Source: JBOHDX01 sp050700835 (GTDB lineage Bacteria > Actinomycetota > Actinomycetes > Propionibacteriales > Nocardioidaceae). From it: a stretch of 64,000 nt of DNA. This document shows positions 8,992-17,522 of this stretch, piece by piece; the first letter of the stretch is position 1; each line of letters opens with the position of its first letter. Under the pieces are notes generated by a model, which ran no database searches, was not told where the DNA came from, and worked only from the letters and a program-made list of their open reading frames with translations. A program made the position numbers and the translations under genes. The stretch is taken from contig JBOHDX010000128.1 of NCBI GenBank assembly GCA_050700835.1, positions 1-64,000 on the forward strand, in the 5' to 3' direction.

Positions 8992-10154
8992 CGCGGGTCC
9001 CCGTCCGGAGTGAGCCCGAGACGCGGCATCACCCAGCGACGGATGTCCGCGCTCGCGTCCTCCATCGGGGCGAACCAGCCCTGGCGGTACGCCCGGGACG
9101 ACATGCCACGCTGCACGGACTCGCAGATCGCCCAGTCCTGACGGTTGACCAGGTCCCACAGGTCGGCCGCGTCGGAAGGGTCGAAGTCGTCGCGACCGGC
9201 CTCGTCGGACGCGAACAGCAGGTCGCAGACGATGCGGGTGCGGTCGACCGCGAGCGGCCACAGCACGAAGGCGGCCACGTGCTCGGCGGACAAGGACAGC
9301 AGCAGGTTGGGGTAGACGAGCTCGCCCTTGTGCCGGACCCGCTCGGCCTCGTCGAGGTCGGGGAACGCCTGCCGGGTGGACGTCCCGGTCATGGTGAACG
9401 TCCAGGCCCCGTCACGATGCGGCACGCCACCCTCCCAGTCGAGGAGCTGCCCACCGGCGGCGAAGTCTGGCACCAGCCGACACAGCTCCGGGTGCACCGG
9501 GCCGCAGTGGTAGCACTCGTTGTAGTTCTCGGCGATCACCTTGTAGTTGGCGCGCACGTCGTACTCGAAGCGGGCGCCGACCACCAGCTCGGCCAGCGGG
9601 TAGCGGTCGAGCCGTGACGGGATTGCGCCCAGGTCGGCGGCCAGCGTTGGCGCGCCGGACGGCGTGAGGTGGACGAAGCAGAAGCCTCCCCAGGTGTCGA
9701 CGCCGACGGGTTCCAGGTCGAACTCGCGCCGGCCGAACGCACTCGGGGCGAAGTCGTCGACGTCCCCGGTGTGCGGGGCCCTCAGCAGCCGGCCGGCCAG
9801 GTCGTAGGTCCACGAGTGGTACGGACAACGGAGCGCTCGGGTCGCGCAGCCCGCCGGTGGTGACCCGGGCTCGGTGGGGACCACCTGGGAGCCGCGATGC
9901 CGGCACACGTTGTACGTCGCGTGCAGGACGCGTTCGGCGTCGCTGGTCACCAGGACCGACTCGCCGGCGACGTCGACGACTGCCAGGCGGTCCGCCCTGT
10001 CGAGCCCGAGGTCCTCGAGCCTGCCGATGCAGAACCACGATGCATAGAGCACGCGTTCGCGCTCGGACGACCACGCCTGCGGGTCGACGTAGACCTCGCG
10101 CGGCATGGCCGGCTGCAGCCGTGTCCCGGCGCTCAGCTGTGGCGACGAGGCCAT
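8988..10154 (-). CDS. Rieske non-heme iron oxygenase, GbcA/CntA type (paralogue 2)
   Basis: The product has 388 residues. The Rieske domain has CRHRGS and CPYHSW, with a longer loop between the ligand pairs than in paralogue 1. The catalytic domain has NYNECYHCGPVHPELC and NRQDWAICESVQRGM. As in paralogue 1, the bridging acid is Glu, which fits quaternary-amine oxygenases such as glycine betaine or carnitine monooxygenase rather than aromatic dioxygenases. GGAGGA lies 5 nt before the ATG, making the start secure. It leads the two-gene operon with the sarcosine oxidase-type gene and has a palindromic operator 27 bp upstream. The electron-transfer partner must be encoded elsewhere. Confidence 0.88.
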   Translation of the reverse strand: MASSPQLSAGTRLQPAMPREVYVDPQAWSSERERVLYASWFCIGRLEDLGLDRADRLAVVDVAGESVLVTSDAERVLHATYNVCRHRGSQVVPTEPGSPPAGCATRALRCPYHSWTYDLAGRLLRAPHTGDVDDFAPSAFGRREFDLEPVGVDTWGGFCFVHLTPSGAPTLAADLGAIPSRLDRYPLAELVVGARFEYDVRANYKVIAENYNECYHCGPVHPELCRLVPDFAAGGQLLDWEGGVPHRDGAWTFTMTGTSTRQAFPDLDEAERVRHKGELVYPNLLLSLSAEHVAAFVLWPLAVDRTRIVCDLLFASDEAGRDDFDPSDAADLWDLVNRQDWAICESVQRGMSSRAYRQGWFAPMEDASADIRRWVMPRLGLTPDGDPR

Positions 10155-10180
10155 CGGCTCCTCCTTCGGCTACTGACTGG

Positions 10181-10202
10181 CTACTGACTCGCGAGTCAGT
10201 AG
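10181..10202. promoter_or_regulatory. Perfect 22-bp palindrome, likely TetR operator
   Basis: The site is CTACTGACTCG followed by its exact reverse complement. Its core is ACTGACT-N4-AGTCAGT. An extra direct copy of the left half (GGCTACTGACTG) sits at 10168-10179, between the palindrome and the ribosome site of the Rieske-SoxA operon. Symmetry, length and position fit the operator of a dimeric regulator, most simply the TetR protein encoded at 7209. A second core with the same 7-4-7 spacing occurs inside the S9 peptidase gene at 17760. Confidence 0.72.
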
Positions 10203-10309
10203 AGATCAGGGTGCCACGATCGGTAACCCGGAGGGAAGGGTGGCCGACGACGGCGGGCGATATCCTCCGACGGCGCAGACGACACGCCCCGAAACCGGCA
10301 GGAGCACCA

Positions 10310-11560
10310 GTGACCCACCCGGTCTTCCTCCACATCGGCCCACCCCGGAGCGGCACGTCGTACCTCCGGAACCTGGTGTGGCACAACAAGCGCACGCTCG
10401 CGCGGCACGGGCTGCTCTATCCCGGCTTCACCGAGCATCCCCACGACGCAGCCGTGGCCGACCTGCTGGGCCGTGCCGGCCATGTCGACGGGACCGACGG
10501 GGCCGACGGGGTGGACGGTTCCGGGGTGACGGCCCGCGACCGTGCGGGAGCGTGGGACCGGATCGCTCTTGCTGTGAGCGAGTGGGACGGCGGCGCCCTC
10601 GTGGCGCACGAGGGCCTCGTGCTCGCCGACGACAGTCAGATCCGCGAGGCGCGGCAGTCCTTCCAGGGCCGGGACGTCCACGTCGTCTACACCGCGCGCG
10701 ACCTGTCGCGGGTCATCCCTGCGACGTGGCAAGCACGGTTGAGGGCCGGCAGCACCCAGACGTGGGCATCCTTCACCGACGAGCTTCGGGACAGCTCCGG
10801 GTTCGGGACGGCGGACGGGACCGGGGAGCGGACCGGGGACGTCACCGGCGACCGGTTCTGGAGCACCCAGGGCGGAGCCGCCCTGGAGCGGTGGGCAGCC
10901 GACCTGGAACCCGACCACGTGCACGTGGTCACGGTCCCCCGCGCCGGGACCGACCGAGGCCTGCTGTGGGCACGGTACGCCGCGGTTCTCGGGCTGGACC
11001 CGGTCGACTACGACACCGACGTGCCATTCCCCATCGACACGCTGGGCTTGGTCGAGTCGGCGTACCTGCGGCACTTCAATGCCACCGCGGCCGACCGGTT
11101 GAGCCCGGACGACCACCGAGCCGGGGTCAGGCAGGTGATGCGCGCGGCCGCCCTGGACCGACCGGCCGGACGTGCGAGGTTGCAGATGACGCCGGCGGAG
11201 CTCGAGTGGCTCCGCCCTCGGTGCGATGCGTTGGTGTCGCTGATCGACAAGGGCGGCTATGACGTCCACGGCGACCTCGCCGATCTGATCCCAGCAGGCA
11301 CGTCGGTGCCGGAGCGGTGCGAGCCGCGGTCGGTGACGAGCTCCGACCTGCTCGACCTGTCCATCCGCACCGTGGTCGCGCTGGTGGAGTCGCAGGCGCA
11401 GACCACGCGCGAGCTGCGGGCCCTCCAGGCGGCGCCGCCGCCGAGTCCGGTGCGAGGCACCGGGGGGTCCGGCATGCGACGCGCGTTCACGTTCCTGCTC
11501 GGGCACCGGCTCAGGAAACCGGTGCTGAGCCTCTATCACCGGTTCCGCCGGCGGGCGTAG
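10310..11560 (+). CDS. Sulfotransferase-like P-loop protein
   Basis: The 416-residue protein begins with FLHIGPPRSGTSYLRNLVW. This matches the 5'-phosphosulfate-binding loop (PxRSGTxxL) of PAPS-dependent sulfotransferases. A second nucleotide-contact region may be VHVVYTARDLSRVIPATWQ at about 120-140, similar to the family's 3'-phosphate-binding segment. The C-terminal 60 residues are basic and look like an appended tail. The acceptor is unknown. The GTG at 10310 is preceded by GGAG at 5 nt. The 3' end overlaps the convergent ABC ATPase gene by 50 bp. Confidence 0.68.
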   Translation: MTHPVFLHIGPPRSGTSYLRNLVWHNKRTLARHGLLYPGFTEHPHDAAVADLLGRAGHVDGTDGADGVDGSGVTARDRAGAWDRIALAVSEWDGGALVAHEGLVLADDSQIREARQSFQGRDVHVVYTARDLSRVIPATWQARLRAGSTQTWASFTDELRDSSGFGTADGTGERTGDVTGDRFWSTQGGAALERWAADLEPDHVHVVTVPRAGTDRGLLWARYAAVLGLDPVDYDTDVPFPIDTLGLVESAYLRHFNATAADRLSPDDHRAGVRQVMRAAALDRPAGRARLQMTPAELEWLRPRCDALVSLIDKGGYDVHGDLADLIPAGTSVPERCEPRSVTSSDLLDLSIRTVVALVESQAQTTRELRALQAAPPPSPVRGTGGSGMRRAFTFLLGHRLRKPVLSLYHRFRRRA

Positions 11561-12584
11561 TCGCGTCGACCAGCCAGCAGGCGCACCGGTGCGGACCGTC
11601 GGCGTGCAGCAGGGGCAGCACCGTGGCGCGGCAGTCGTCCGACACGCCGGCCGCCTCCGAAGCGCCGGACGCAAGCTCGGGACAACGCGGGTGGAACCGG
11701 CAACCGGCCGGGATCCGCGTGGGGTCGGGTGTCTCCCCGCGCAGCACGATGGGTTCGATCTGGTCGATCTCGGGAACGACCGACAACAAGGCCCGGGTGT
11801 AGGGATGCTGTGGCCGGCCGAGTACCTCCTCGGTGCTCCCGGACTCCACGATCCGGCCGAGGTACATCACCACGATCCGGTCGGCGATGTTCCAGGCGAG
11901 GCCGAGGTCATGGGTCACCACCAGCACGGTGAGCCCGAGATCGTCACGGAGCCGTAGCAGCAGGGCGAGGATCTCGCCGCGAATCGACGCGTCGAGGCTG
12001 CTCACCGGCTCGTCGGCGACCAGGACCTCCGGGTCGAGGGCCAGCGCCCCCGCGATGACCACCCGTTGACGTTGACCGCCGGACAGCTCGTGCGGGTAGG
12101 ACAGGAAGAAGCGCTCGGGCGGCCGCATGCCGGCCCGCGACAGAGCCCGGGCGACCAGCCCGATCTCGGTCACGTCGCGATCGCCCTTGCGCTGGGCGGC
12201 CTCGACCACCTTGTGGATCCGCAACCCCTCGGCCACCGACTCGTAGACGGTCTGCCGCGGGTTCAGCGCCCCCGTCGGGTCCTGCAGGACCAGCTGGACC
12301 CGCCTCCGGTACGCCCGCAGCGCCCGCGTGCCGTGGGACAGGGGCTCCCCGCGGAACACCACCTGCCCGGCACTGGGCCGCTCGAGGCCGACGAGCGTGC
12401 GTGCCAGCGTCGTCTTGCCGCAGCCCGACTCTCCAACCAGTGCGACGATCTCGCCGCCGCGCAACGACAGGTCGACCCCGTCGACGGCCTGCGCCCGCGC
12501 CCCGCCCCGGGTGCGGAAGGTCACCTCGAGCCCGGCCGTGCTGAGCACCGGGTCGGTGGTGACGTCGACGCTGACGGCGCTCAC
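11511..12584 (-). CDS. Oligopeptide/dipeptide ABC transporter ATP-binding protein (DppF/OppF type)
   Basis: The 357-residue ATPase is the last gene of a five-gene importer operon. It contains Walker A GESGCGKTT, the signature ELSGGQRQR, Walker B VLVADEPVSSLD and an H-loop in VVTHD. A C-terminal peptide-transporter extension has the cysteines of GCRFHPRCPEL. It pairs with the ATPase encoded upstream to power uptake at the inner face of the membrane. The GTG start overlaps the upstream stop (GTGA) and has GGGAG in front. Confidence 0.93.
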   Translation of the reverse strand: MSAVSVDVTTDPVLSTAGLEVTFRTRGGARAQAVDGVDLSLRGGEIVALVGESGCGKTTLARTLVGLERPSAGQVVFRGEPLSHGTRALRAYRRRVQLVLQDPTGALNPRQTVYESVAEGLRIHKVVEAAQRKGDRDVTEIGLVARALSRAGMRPPERFFLSYPHELSGGQRQRVVIAGALALDPEVLVADEPVSSLDASIRGEILALLLRLRDDLGLTVLVVTHDLGLAWNIADRIVVMYLGRIVESGSTEEVLGRPQHPYTRALLSVVPEIDQIEPIVLRGETPDPTRIPAGCRFHPRCPELASGASEAAGVSDDCRATVLPLLHADGPHRCACWLVDATTPAGGTGDRGSAPVS

Positions 12585-13582
12585 CGGCGGCTCCCTTCAT
12601 GGACCCGGAGGCAGGCGACTGGCCGGCCTGGCTCGACGAGCACCGTCGCCGGGTCGGTCGACGCGCACTGGACGATCGCGTCCGGGCACCGGGGATGAAA
12701 TGCGCAGCCTGTCGGCAGCTCGCGGGGATCGGGCGGGTCGCCGGGGAGCCCGGACGGAGCGAACCTCGCCTTCGGATCGCCCACCCGAGGGAAGGCAGCC
12801 GCCAGCGACCGTGAGTACGGGTGCAGCGGCGTCTCGAACACCTGGCCGGCGGGGCCCTCCTCGACGACGCGCCCGGCGTACATCACGACGACACGGTCAC
12901 AGGTGGTGCCCAGGACGCTGAGGTCGTGGCTGATCATCATCAGCCCCAGTCCCAGGTCCCGGACCAGTCCGGACAGCACATCGAGCACCTGCGCCTGCAC
13001 CATCACGTCGAGCGCGGTGGTGGGCTCGTCGGCGACGATCAGCTTCGGCTTGCAGGCCAGGGCCATCGCGATCATCACCCGCTGCTTCTGGCCGCCGGAG
13101 AGCTGGTGCGGGTACGCGCGCCCACGCGCCGCCGGCAACCCGACCTGCTCGAGCAGCTCGCCGACGCGGGCCGTCGCCGCCGCCTTGCCAAGCGACGAGT
13201 CGTGCAGCCGGATCGGCTCGGCGATCTGGTCCCCGACCTTCTGTACCGGGTTCAGCGAGTGCAGCGCGCCTTGGAAGACGATCGACGCCTCTGCCCATCG
13301 CAGCGCCCGCAACTGTCCCCAGCGCATGGTCTGGACATCCTTGCCGTCGACCAGCACGGTCCCGGTGACGGTGGCCGTCTTGGGCTGTAGTCGCAGCACC
13401 GTACTGGCCAGCGTGGATTTGCCGCAGCCCGACTCTCCGGCGATGCCGACACTCTCGCCCTTTGCGACCGTGAGGTTGACGCTACGGACGGCCGGCAGGT
13501 CACCGCCACCGGTGCGGTAGGTGACCGAGAGGTCCCGGATCTCCAGCAGGCTGTGCGCACTCTGCTCGCCTGGCTCAATCAT
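12581..13582 (-). CDS. Oligopeptide/dipeptide ABC transporter ATP-binding protein (DppD/OppD type)
   Basis: The 333-residue ATPase has Walker A GESGCGKSTL, the signature QLSGGQKQR, Walker B LIVADEPTTALD, and the C-terminal oligopeptide transporter extension with GCAFHPRCPD. It is the fourth gene of the operon. Both ends overlap their neighbours by 4 bp (ATGA with the permease, GTGA with the second ATPase), a sign of coupled translation. Confidence 0.93.
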   Translation of the reverse strand: MIEPGEQSAHSLLEIRDLSVTYRTGGGDLPAVRSVNLTVAKGESVGIAGESGCGKSTLASTVLRLQPKTATVTGTVLVDGKDVQTMRWGQLRALRWAEASIVFQGALHSLNPVQKVGDQIAEPIRLHDSSLGKAAATARVGELLEQVGLPAARGRAYPHQLSGGQKQRVMIAMALACKPKLIVADEPTTALDVMVQAQVLDVLSGLVRDLGLGLMMISHDLSVLGTTCDRVVVMYAGRVVEEGPAGQVFETPLHPYSRSLAAAFPRVGDPKARFAPSGLPGDPPDPRELPTGCAFHPRCPDAIVQCASTDPATVLVEPGRPVACLRVHEGSRR

Positions 13583-14508
13583 GCGCGCTCCCGCAGCCGT
13601 GGGTTGAAGATCTCCTCGAGCGCCTGCCCGATCAGCGTGAACGCGAGCACGACGAGGACGACGCACACACCGGGCGGCACGATGTACCACCAGGCGCCGG
13701 TGGTCATGGCGCCGGCCTGGAACGCGCTGTCGAGCATGCTGCCCCACGACACCGTCAGCGGATCGCCGAGGCCGAGGAAGGACAGCGTGGTCTCGGCCAG
13801 GATCGCGATCGCCACCGTCAGCGTGGTGTTGGCGAAGACCATCGGCATCACGTTGGGCAGCACGTGTTTGCTCATCTGGTGCCAGTCGCCGGCACCAAGG
13901 ACCTTCGCTCGCTCCATGAACGGCCGGCCCTCGATGCTGAGCGTCTGGGCCCGGATCAACAGCGCCGTGCTCGGCCAGCTGGTCGCGCCGATGACGAACG
14001 GGATCGTGAACGGCGACCGGCCCAGCGCCGCCGCCAGCACGATCGCCAGCGGAAGGTACGGGATGACAAGGAACCACTCAGTGAGGCGGTACAGGATGGC
14101 CCCCGGCCAACCGCCGTAGTGGCCCGACGCGAGGCCGACCAGCGTGCCCACGAACATCGACATCGCAGTGGCCAGGAGACCCACGAACAAGGACACCCGG
14201 CTGCCCCAGATCAGCAGCGTCAGCACCGACCGGCCGTACTCGTCGGTGCCAAGCCAGTAGCTCGACGAGGGCGCGGTCAGGATCCCGCCGGTGGCCTGGG
14301 TGACCTTCAGACCCTGCGAGTCGGCAATGACCGGGGCCAGCAGCGAGATGCCGCCGAAGAAGACGAGGATGCCGAGCCCGATCATGCCGCTGCGGTGCGC
14401 GCGGAACGCACGCCAGGTCCGCGCCGCGGATCTGCGGCGGCGTCGCCAGGCCAGCTGTCGAGCACTCAGTCCAGTCGTGGTTTCAGGCGTGACCTCGGCG
14501 GTGCTCAT
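13579..14508 (-). CDS. Peptide ABC transporter permease (DppC/OppC type)
   Basis: The 309-residue inner-membrane permease has an N-terminal arm (MIGLGILVFFGGISLLAPVI) typical of DppC proteins and the WLGTDEYGRSVLTLLIWGSR segment. A coupling loop is visible in RAQTLSIEGRPFMERAKVLG. About six membrane helices are present. The ATG at 14508 overlaps the preceding permease stop; a longer reading starting at 14553 would run far into that gene and is rejected. Confidence 0.93.
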   Translation of the reverse strand: MSTAEVTPETTTGLSARQLAWRRRRRSAARTWRAFRAHRSGMIGLGILVFFGGISLLAPVIADSQGLKVTQATGGILTAPSSSYWLGTDEYGRSVLTLLIWGSRVSLFVGLLATAMSMFVGTLVGLASGHYGGWPGAILYRLTEWFLVIPYLPLAIVLAAALGRSPFTIPFVIGATSWPSTALLIRAQTLSIEGRPFMERAKVLGAGDWHQMSKHVLPNVMPMVFANTTLTVAIAILAETTLSFLGLGDPLTVSWGSMLDSAFQAGAMTTGAWWYIVPPGVCVVLVVLAFTLIGQALEEIFNPRLRERA

Positions 14509-15566
14509 ACGCGCACCCGCGGGTCGAGCCAGCCGTACAGCAGGGCGGCGCACAGATTGGCGACGATGACCGCGGCAGTGCCGACCAGGAACGTGCCCTG
14601 GAGGACCCAGTAGTCGGGGATCGAGATCGCCTCCGAGGACAGCAGGCCGAGCCCGGGGATCGAGAACACCGTCTCGACGGTGATGGCGCCGGACACGACG
14701 TAGCCGAAGTTGAGCGCCACCTGGGTCGTGCTCGGCAGCATCGCGTTGCGCACGGCGTGCCGACGGCGCACCACCACGTCGCGCAGACCCTTGGCGCGTG
14801 CGGTCGTCAGATAGTCCTCCCCCATCTCGTCGAGCAGCGCCGACCGCATGATCAGGGAGTACTCAGCGAGATAGGCGAGCGTGAGGGTGACCACCGGCAA
14901 GGTCAGGTGCCAGGCCATGTTGATGATGCCTTCCGGCGACCACATCGCGATGTTCGGATCGATCAGCCCGCCGGTCGGGAACATGCCAGGGATGGGGCCG
15001 ATGCCGACCGCGAACACGGCCAGCAGCAGCAGACCGAGCCACCACTCCGGCATTGCATACAACACGAGGCCGCCGCTGGTGGAGATCTGGTCGAAGCGCC
15101 GACCGCGATGCCAAGCGCCGATCACGCCGATGTAGAGCCCGATCAGCGTCGCCAACAGCGTCGAGGTCCCGACCAGGAAGATGGTCGGCCACATCCGTTG
15201 CCCGAGCAGGTCGCTGACCGGGACGCGGTAGCGGAACGAGATACCCAGGTCCCCATGGAGCGTGTTGTTCAGATACGTGATGAACTGCTGCGGCAGCGAC
15301 TCGTTGAGCCCGTACGTCTTGCGCAGCTCGTTCAGCGCCGACGCGCTGGACAGGCGGTTGCGGGCCAGTGTGCGTGCCGGGTCCCCTGGGATGACCCGGA
15401 TGAGGAAGAAGTTCACGACCAGCATGAAGAAGAGGCTGCCGGTCGAGCCGAGCACCTTCAGCGCGACATAGCGCGGGTAGCCGCTGCGGCGCCGCCCCTG
15501 GGATCCCGACGCAGGTGGCGGCTCCAGCTCGGAGACGACCGCGGGGTCGGCGACAATCGTGCTCAC
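14505..15566 (-). CDS. Peptide ABC transporter permease (DppB/OppB type)
   Basis: The 353-residue permease has the family N-terminus (FFLIRVIPGDPARTLARN), about six membrane helices, and the EAA-type coupling loop in DYLTTARAKGLRDVVVRRRH. It follows the substrate-binding protein gene by 13 bp and overlaps the DppC-type gene by 4 bp. The start is a GTG. No odd feature is seen. Confidence 0.93.
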   Translation of the reverse strand: MSTIVADPAVVSELEPPPASGSQGRRRSGYPRYVALKVLGSTGSLFFMLVVNFFLIRVIPGDPARTLARNRLSSASALNELRKTYGLNESLPQQFITYLNNTLHGDLGISFRYRVPVSDLLGQRMWPTIFLVGTSTLLATLIGLYIGVIGAWHRGRRFDQISTSGGLVLYAMPEWWLGLLLLAVFAVGIGPIPGMFPTGGLIDPNIAMWSPEGIINMAWHLTLPVVTLTLAYLAEYSLIMRSALLDEMGEDYLTTARAKGLRDVVVRRRHAVRNAMLPSTTQVALNFGYVVSGAITVETVFSIPGLGLLSSEAISIPDYWVLQGTFLVGTAAVIVANLCAALLYGWLDPRVRV

Positions 15567-15579
15567 CTGACGATCACGC

Positions 15580-17481
15580 TCACTCCCGGAAGTCCACGGA
15601 CGCCTTGCGGTAGCCTGCGAAGCCGCCGAGCGCCCCTCCGGCGCCGAACATCAGCAGGCCCACGACCAGGGCCGTCACCACGACGTGCGTCGTATTCGAG
15701 CCGGACACCGCCGCATCGGCTCGGTGCGACCCGATCGCCTTGCCGCTGCTGCTGTCGCACGGCTGGCTCGCGGGTGCGGCGTGCTGGTAGTTGTAGACGC
15801 CGTACTGGAACAGCAGGATGCCGCCTGGGTCTGGCTGCGGCGTGAAGCAGTGGAACAGGTCGTTGCGATAGGCCTCGCCGATCTTGTTGTAGATCGTGAT
15901 CTGGTAGGGCGACGCCTGCCAGAGGATCCGCTGCATCCGCTTGACCTCGGAGTCGCGCTTGGTCTGGTTCATCTGCGCGTGCTGCTGGTCGTACAACGCG
16001 TCGTAGGTCTTGTTGCAGTACCACGAGTCCGACCAGTTGCCACGTTGGCCGCAGGTCATGTAGCTCAGCATCGAGTCCGGGTCGGGCTCGACGTACCAGC
16101 CCCACTGGAACATGTCGTAGGCACCGCTCAGGATCACCTGCGTGAGCTTGTTGCTCTCCATCGACGTCACCGCGGAGTTGATGCCGATGTCCTTCAGCCA
16201 CTCCTGGAAGTACTGCATGGTGCCGATCGACGTCGGCGACTCGCTGCGGGCGAACAGCCGCAGCGAACCGATCGGGGAGCCGTCCGGCATCGTGCGCAGA
16301 CCGTTGCTTCCCATCTTGTAACCGGCGGCGTCGAGCAGCTGGCCCGCGCGCTTCAGGTCGAACGTGTACGCCTGGCTGGTGGGTGGCTGCCAGTGGTAGC
16401 CCGGGTACTCCGGCGGGATCAGGGTCTGCCCCGGCGACGCTCCGCCCTGGTACACCTTCTGCGCGAGCTGGGTGCGGTCAATCGCGTACCCGAGCGCATG
16501 TCGGAACCTGGGGTCGAGCATCGCCGGGTTGGGGTTGCCCATCGGCCGGCCGGTCTTGAGGTCGACCGAGCCCGTGTTGAACGCGATCTCGTCGAAGCCC
16601 GGCGAGTCCCCCAGAACGGTCGAGATGTTGGAGTGGCTCGCCATGGCCTTGATCTGGATCGGGGAGATTCCCTCGGCGAAGTCGACCTCGCCCTTCAGCA
16701 GCGCCTGAACCAGCGGGTCCTCGGCCTTGTAGACGCGGAAGATCACCTGGCTGATGTGCGGCTCGCCGCCCCAGTAGTGCGGGTTGCGCTCGAACACGTA
16801 CGTCGAGCCGCCGGAGGTGCCGGACACGAACCGGAACGGGCCGGAGCCGACGATGGGGTGCCCGGAGGACGGCTCGTTCGAGTAGCTCTTGACCGCCTTC
16901 TCGCTGATGTGCTTCCAGATGTGCTCCGGCACGATCGGGATCGGCAGCAGCGGGAGGACGGCGTTCGGCTTGTCCAGGCGCAGCACGACGGTGGTGTCGT
17001 TGGGCGCCGTGATGGTCTTCACCGACTTCAGGTAACTGCCCCATGAAGCGGCTTCGGTCGACCCGTGCAGCACCCGGTTGTAGGTGTAGGCGATGTCGTG
17101 CGCGGTGAGCGGCTTGCCGTCGGACCACTTCACGCCGGACCGGATGTGGAACGTCCAGGTCAACCCGTGGTCGGTGGTGCCCCACGACGTCGCGAGTCCC
17201 GGTTGCGGGCTCATGTCCTTCATCGAGTACGTGATCATGTAGTCGTACATGAGCGCCCAGGCCTCGTACGACTCCGCGACGATGCCGAGGAACGGGTTGA
17301 ACGAGTCGACTTCGTTGAGGATCCCGACGGTGAACGTGACGTTGGGCTGGGACGACTCCTGCACGGTGGCCCTCGCGGGACTGGTGGTGACCGCCCCGAG
17401 GGCGGCGCTGCCGGACAGCAGGGCAACCAGCAGGCACCACGCCGGCCAGCGCCCATGTCGATGCCGACCACGACTGCTCAT
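15580..17481 (-). CDS. Peptide ABC transporter substrate-binding protein with C-terminal membrane anchor
   Basis: The 633-residue SBP_bac_5 family protein is the first gene of the importer operon. It has an N-terminal signal (WCLLVALLSGSAALGAV) without a lipobox cysteine. The binding domain has the characteristic GLTWTFHIRSGVKWSDGKPL and a C-terminal lobe ending near 560. A hydrophobic helix (VVVTALVVGLLMFGAGGALG) at about 600-620 follows, with a basic tail. So the binder seems held at the membrane by a C-terminal helix rather than a lipid, a less common design. The start lies only 41 bp from that of the divergent S9 peptidase. Confidence 0.92.
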   Translation of the reverse strand: MSSRGRHRHGRWPAWCLLVALLSGSAALGAVTTSPARATVQESSQPNVTFTVGILNEVDSFNPFLGIVAESYEAWALMYDYMITYSMKDMSPQPGLATSWGTTDHGLTWTFHIRSGVKWSDGKPLTAHDIAYTYNRVLHGSTEAASWGSYLKSVKTITAPNDTTVVLRLDKPNAVLPLLPIPIVPEHIWKHISEKAVKSYSNEPSSGHPIVGSGPFRFVSGTSGGSTYVFERNPHYWGGEPHISQVIFRVYKAEDPLVQALLKGEVDFAEGISPIQIKAMASHSNISTVLGDSPGFDEIAFNTGSVDLKTGRPMGNPNPAMLDPRFRHALGYAIDRTQLAQKVYQGGASPGQTLIPPEYPGYHWQPPTSQAYTFDLKRAGQLLDAAGYKMGSNGLRTMPDGSPIGSLRLFARSESPTSIGTMQYFQEWLKDIGINSAVTSMESNKLTQVILSGAYDMFQWGWYVEPDPDSMLSYMTCGQRGNWSDSWYCNKTYDALYDQQHAQMNQTKRDSEVKRMQRILWQASPYQITIYNKIGEAYRNDLFHCFTPQPDPGGILLFQYGVYNYQHAAPASQPCDSSSGKAIGSHRADAAVSGSNTTHVVVTALVVGLLMFGAGGALGGFAGYRKASVDFRE

Positions 17482-17522
17482 CCCCGGTCACCTCGCAGCG
17501 CGGCGGCGGTAGGTTGCCCGTC

